Positions 5,781 to 5,824 of a DNA stretch of 5,824 bases are shown in pieces. A program made the translations under genes and the position numbers. Source of the stretch: an uncultured Veillonella sp. Lineage in GTDB: Bacteria; Bacillota_C; Negativicutes; Veillonellales; Veillonellaceae. The stretch covers positions 1-5,824 of the forward strand of contig CAAFRK010000076.1 in NCBI GenBank assembly GCA_900765235.1, given 5' to 3'. The notes beneath the pieces were generated by a model, which was given only the letters and a program-made list of their open reading frames with translations, had not been told where the DNA came from and made no database searches. How positions within the stretch are numbered: the first letter of the stretch is position 1; every line of letters starts with the position of its first letter.

Positions 5781-5813
5781 TTTCTGCGAATTATTCATTG
5801 GTCGCTTAAGACC
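5772..5813 (+). repeat. Inverted repeats at the rplJ stop and in the gap before rplL
   Basis: GCAGAA (5772-5777) pairs with TTCTGC (5782-5787). Alternatively GAATAATT (5775-5782) pairs perfectly with AATTATTC (5789-5796) around TCTGCG. The two exclude each other and both include the stop codon at 5778-5780. GGTC (5800-5803) and GACC (5810-5813) can form a further short hairpin. There is no T-run, so these are not terminators. The usual next gene, rplL, is not reached. Confidence 0.4.
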
Positions 5814-5824
5814 GATATAATAAA

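Noticed and set aside
1..5824. CRISPR array, insertion sequence, prophage or defence genes
   Set aside because: No regularly spaced repeats, transposase, integrase or target-site duplications were seen; every long coding region belongs to norB or the ribosomal/secE-nusG cluster.

Overview
The window is ordinary core chromosome of a low-GC Firmicute. I favour the Negativicutes, most likely a Veillonella-like organism. This rests on the AT-rich composition, the gene order rpmG-secE-nusG-rplK-rplA-rplJ, Gram-positive-type ribosomal protein leaders, strong Shine-Dalgarno sites and the general look of the proteins. The genus is a judgement from memory and was not tested by search. All genes lie on the + strand.

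Layout. Bases 1-79 hold the 3' end of an unidentified upstream transcript, closed by a strong intrinsic terminator (51-79). Bases 80-327 are an AT-rich control region with an imperfect CRP/FNR-like dyad (226-243), a plausible -10 box, and a small hairpin with a U-run. They precede norB (328-2565), a single-subunit quinol-dependent nitric oxide reductase. norB appears to be a one-gene unit, because a second terminator (2681-2706) closes it. No norC, norQ, norD or nitrite reductase gene is visible, so NO detoxification is more likely than full denitrification.

From 2722 a near-consensus extended -10 promoter drives the transcription/translation cluster: rpmG (49 aa, four-Cys form), secE, nusG, rplK (L11), rplA (L1) and rplJ (L10). 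rplL probably follows just past the window end. The genes combine ribosome parts (L33, L11, L1, L10), a protein-export translocase subunit and a transcription elongation factor.

The non-coding parts of the cluster carry most of the interest. The leaders of rplK and rplA each hold a 6-bp hairpin followed by a GTGG-GA...CCAC hairpin that resembles the mRNA site bound by L1. The 172-base rplA-rplJ gap is an L10-leader attenuator in which an L10-site closing stem, an antiterminator and an intrinsic terminator compete. There are no tRNAs, rRNAs, CRISPR arrays, insertion sequences or prophage genes. I see no new multi-gene system. The points worth following are regulatory.
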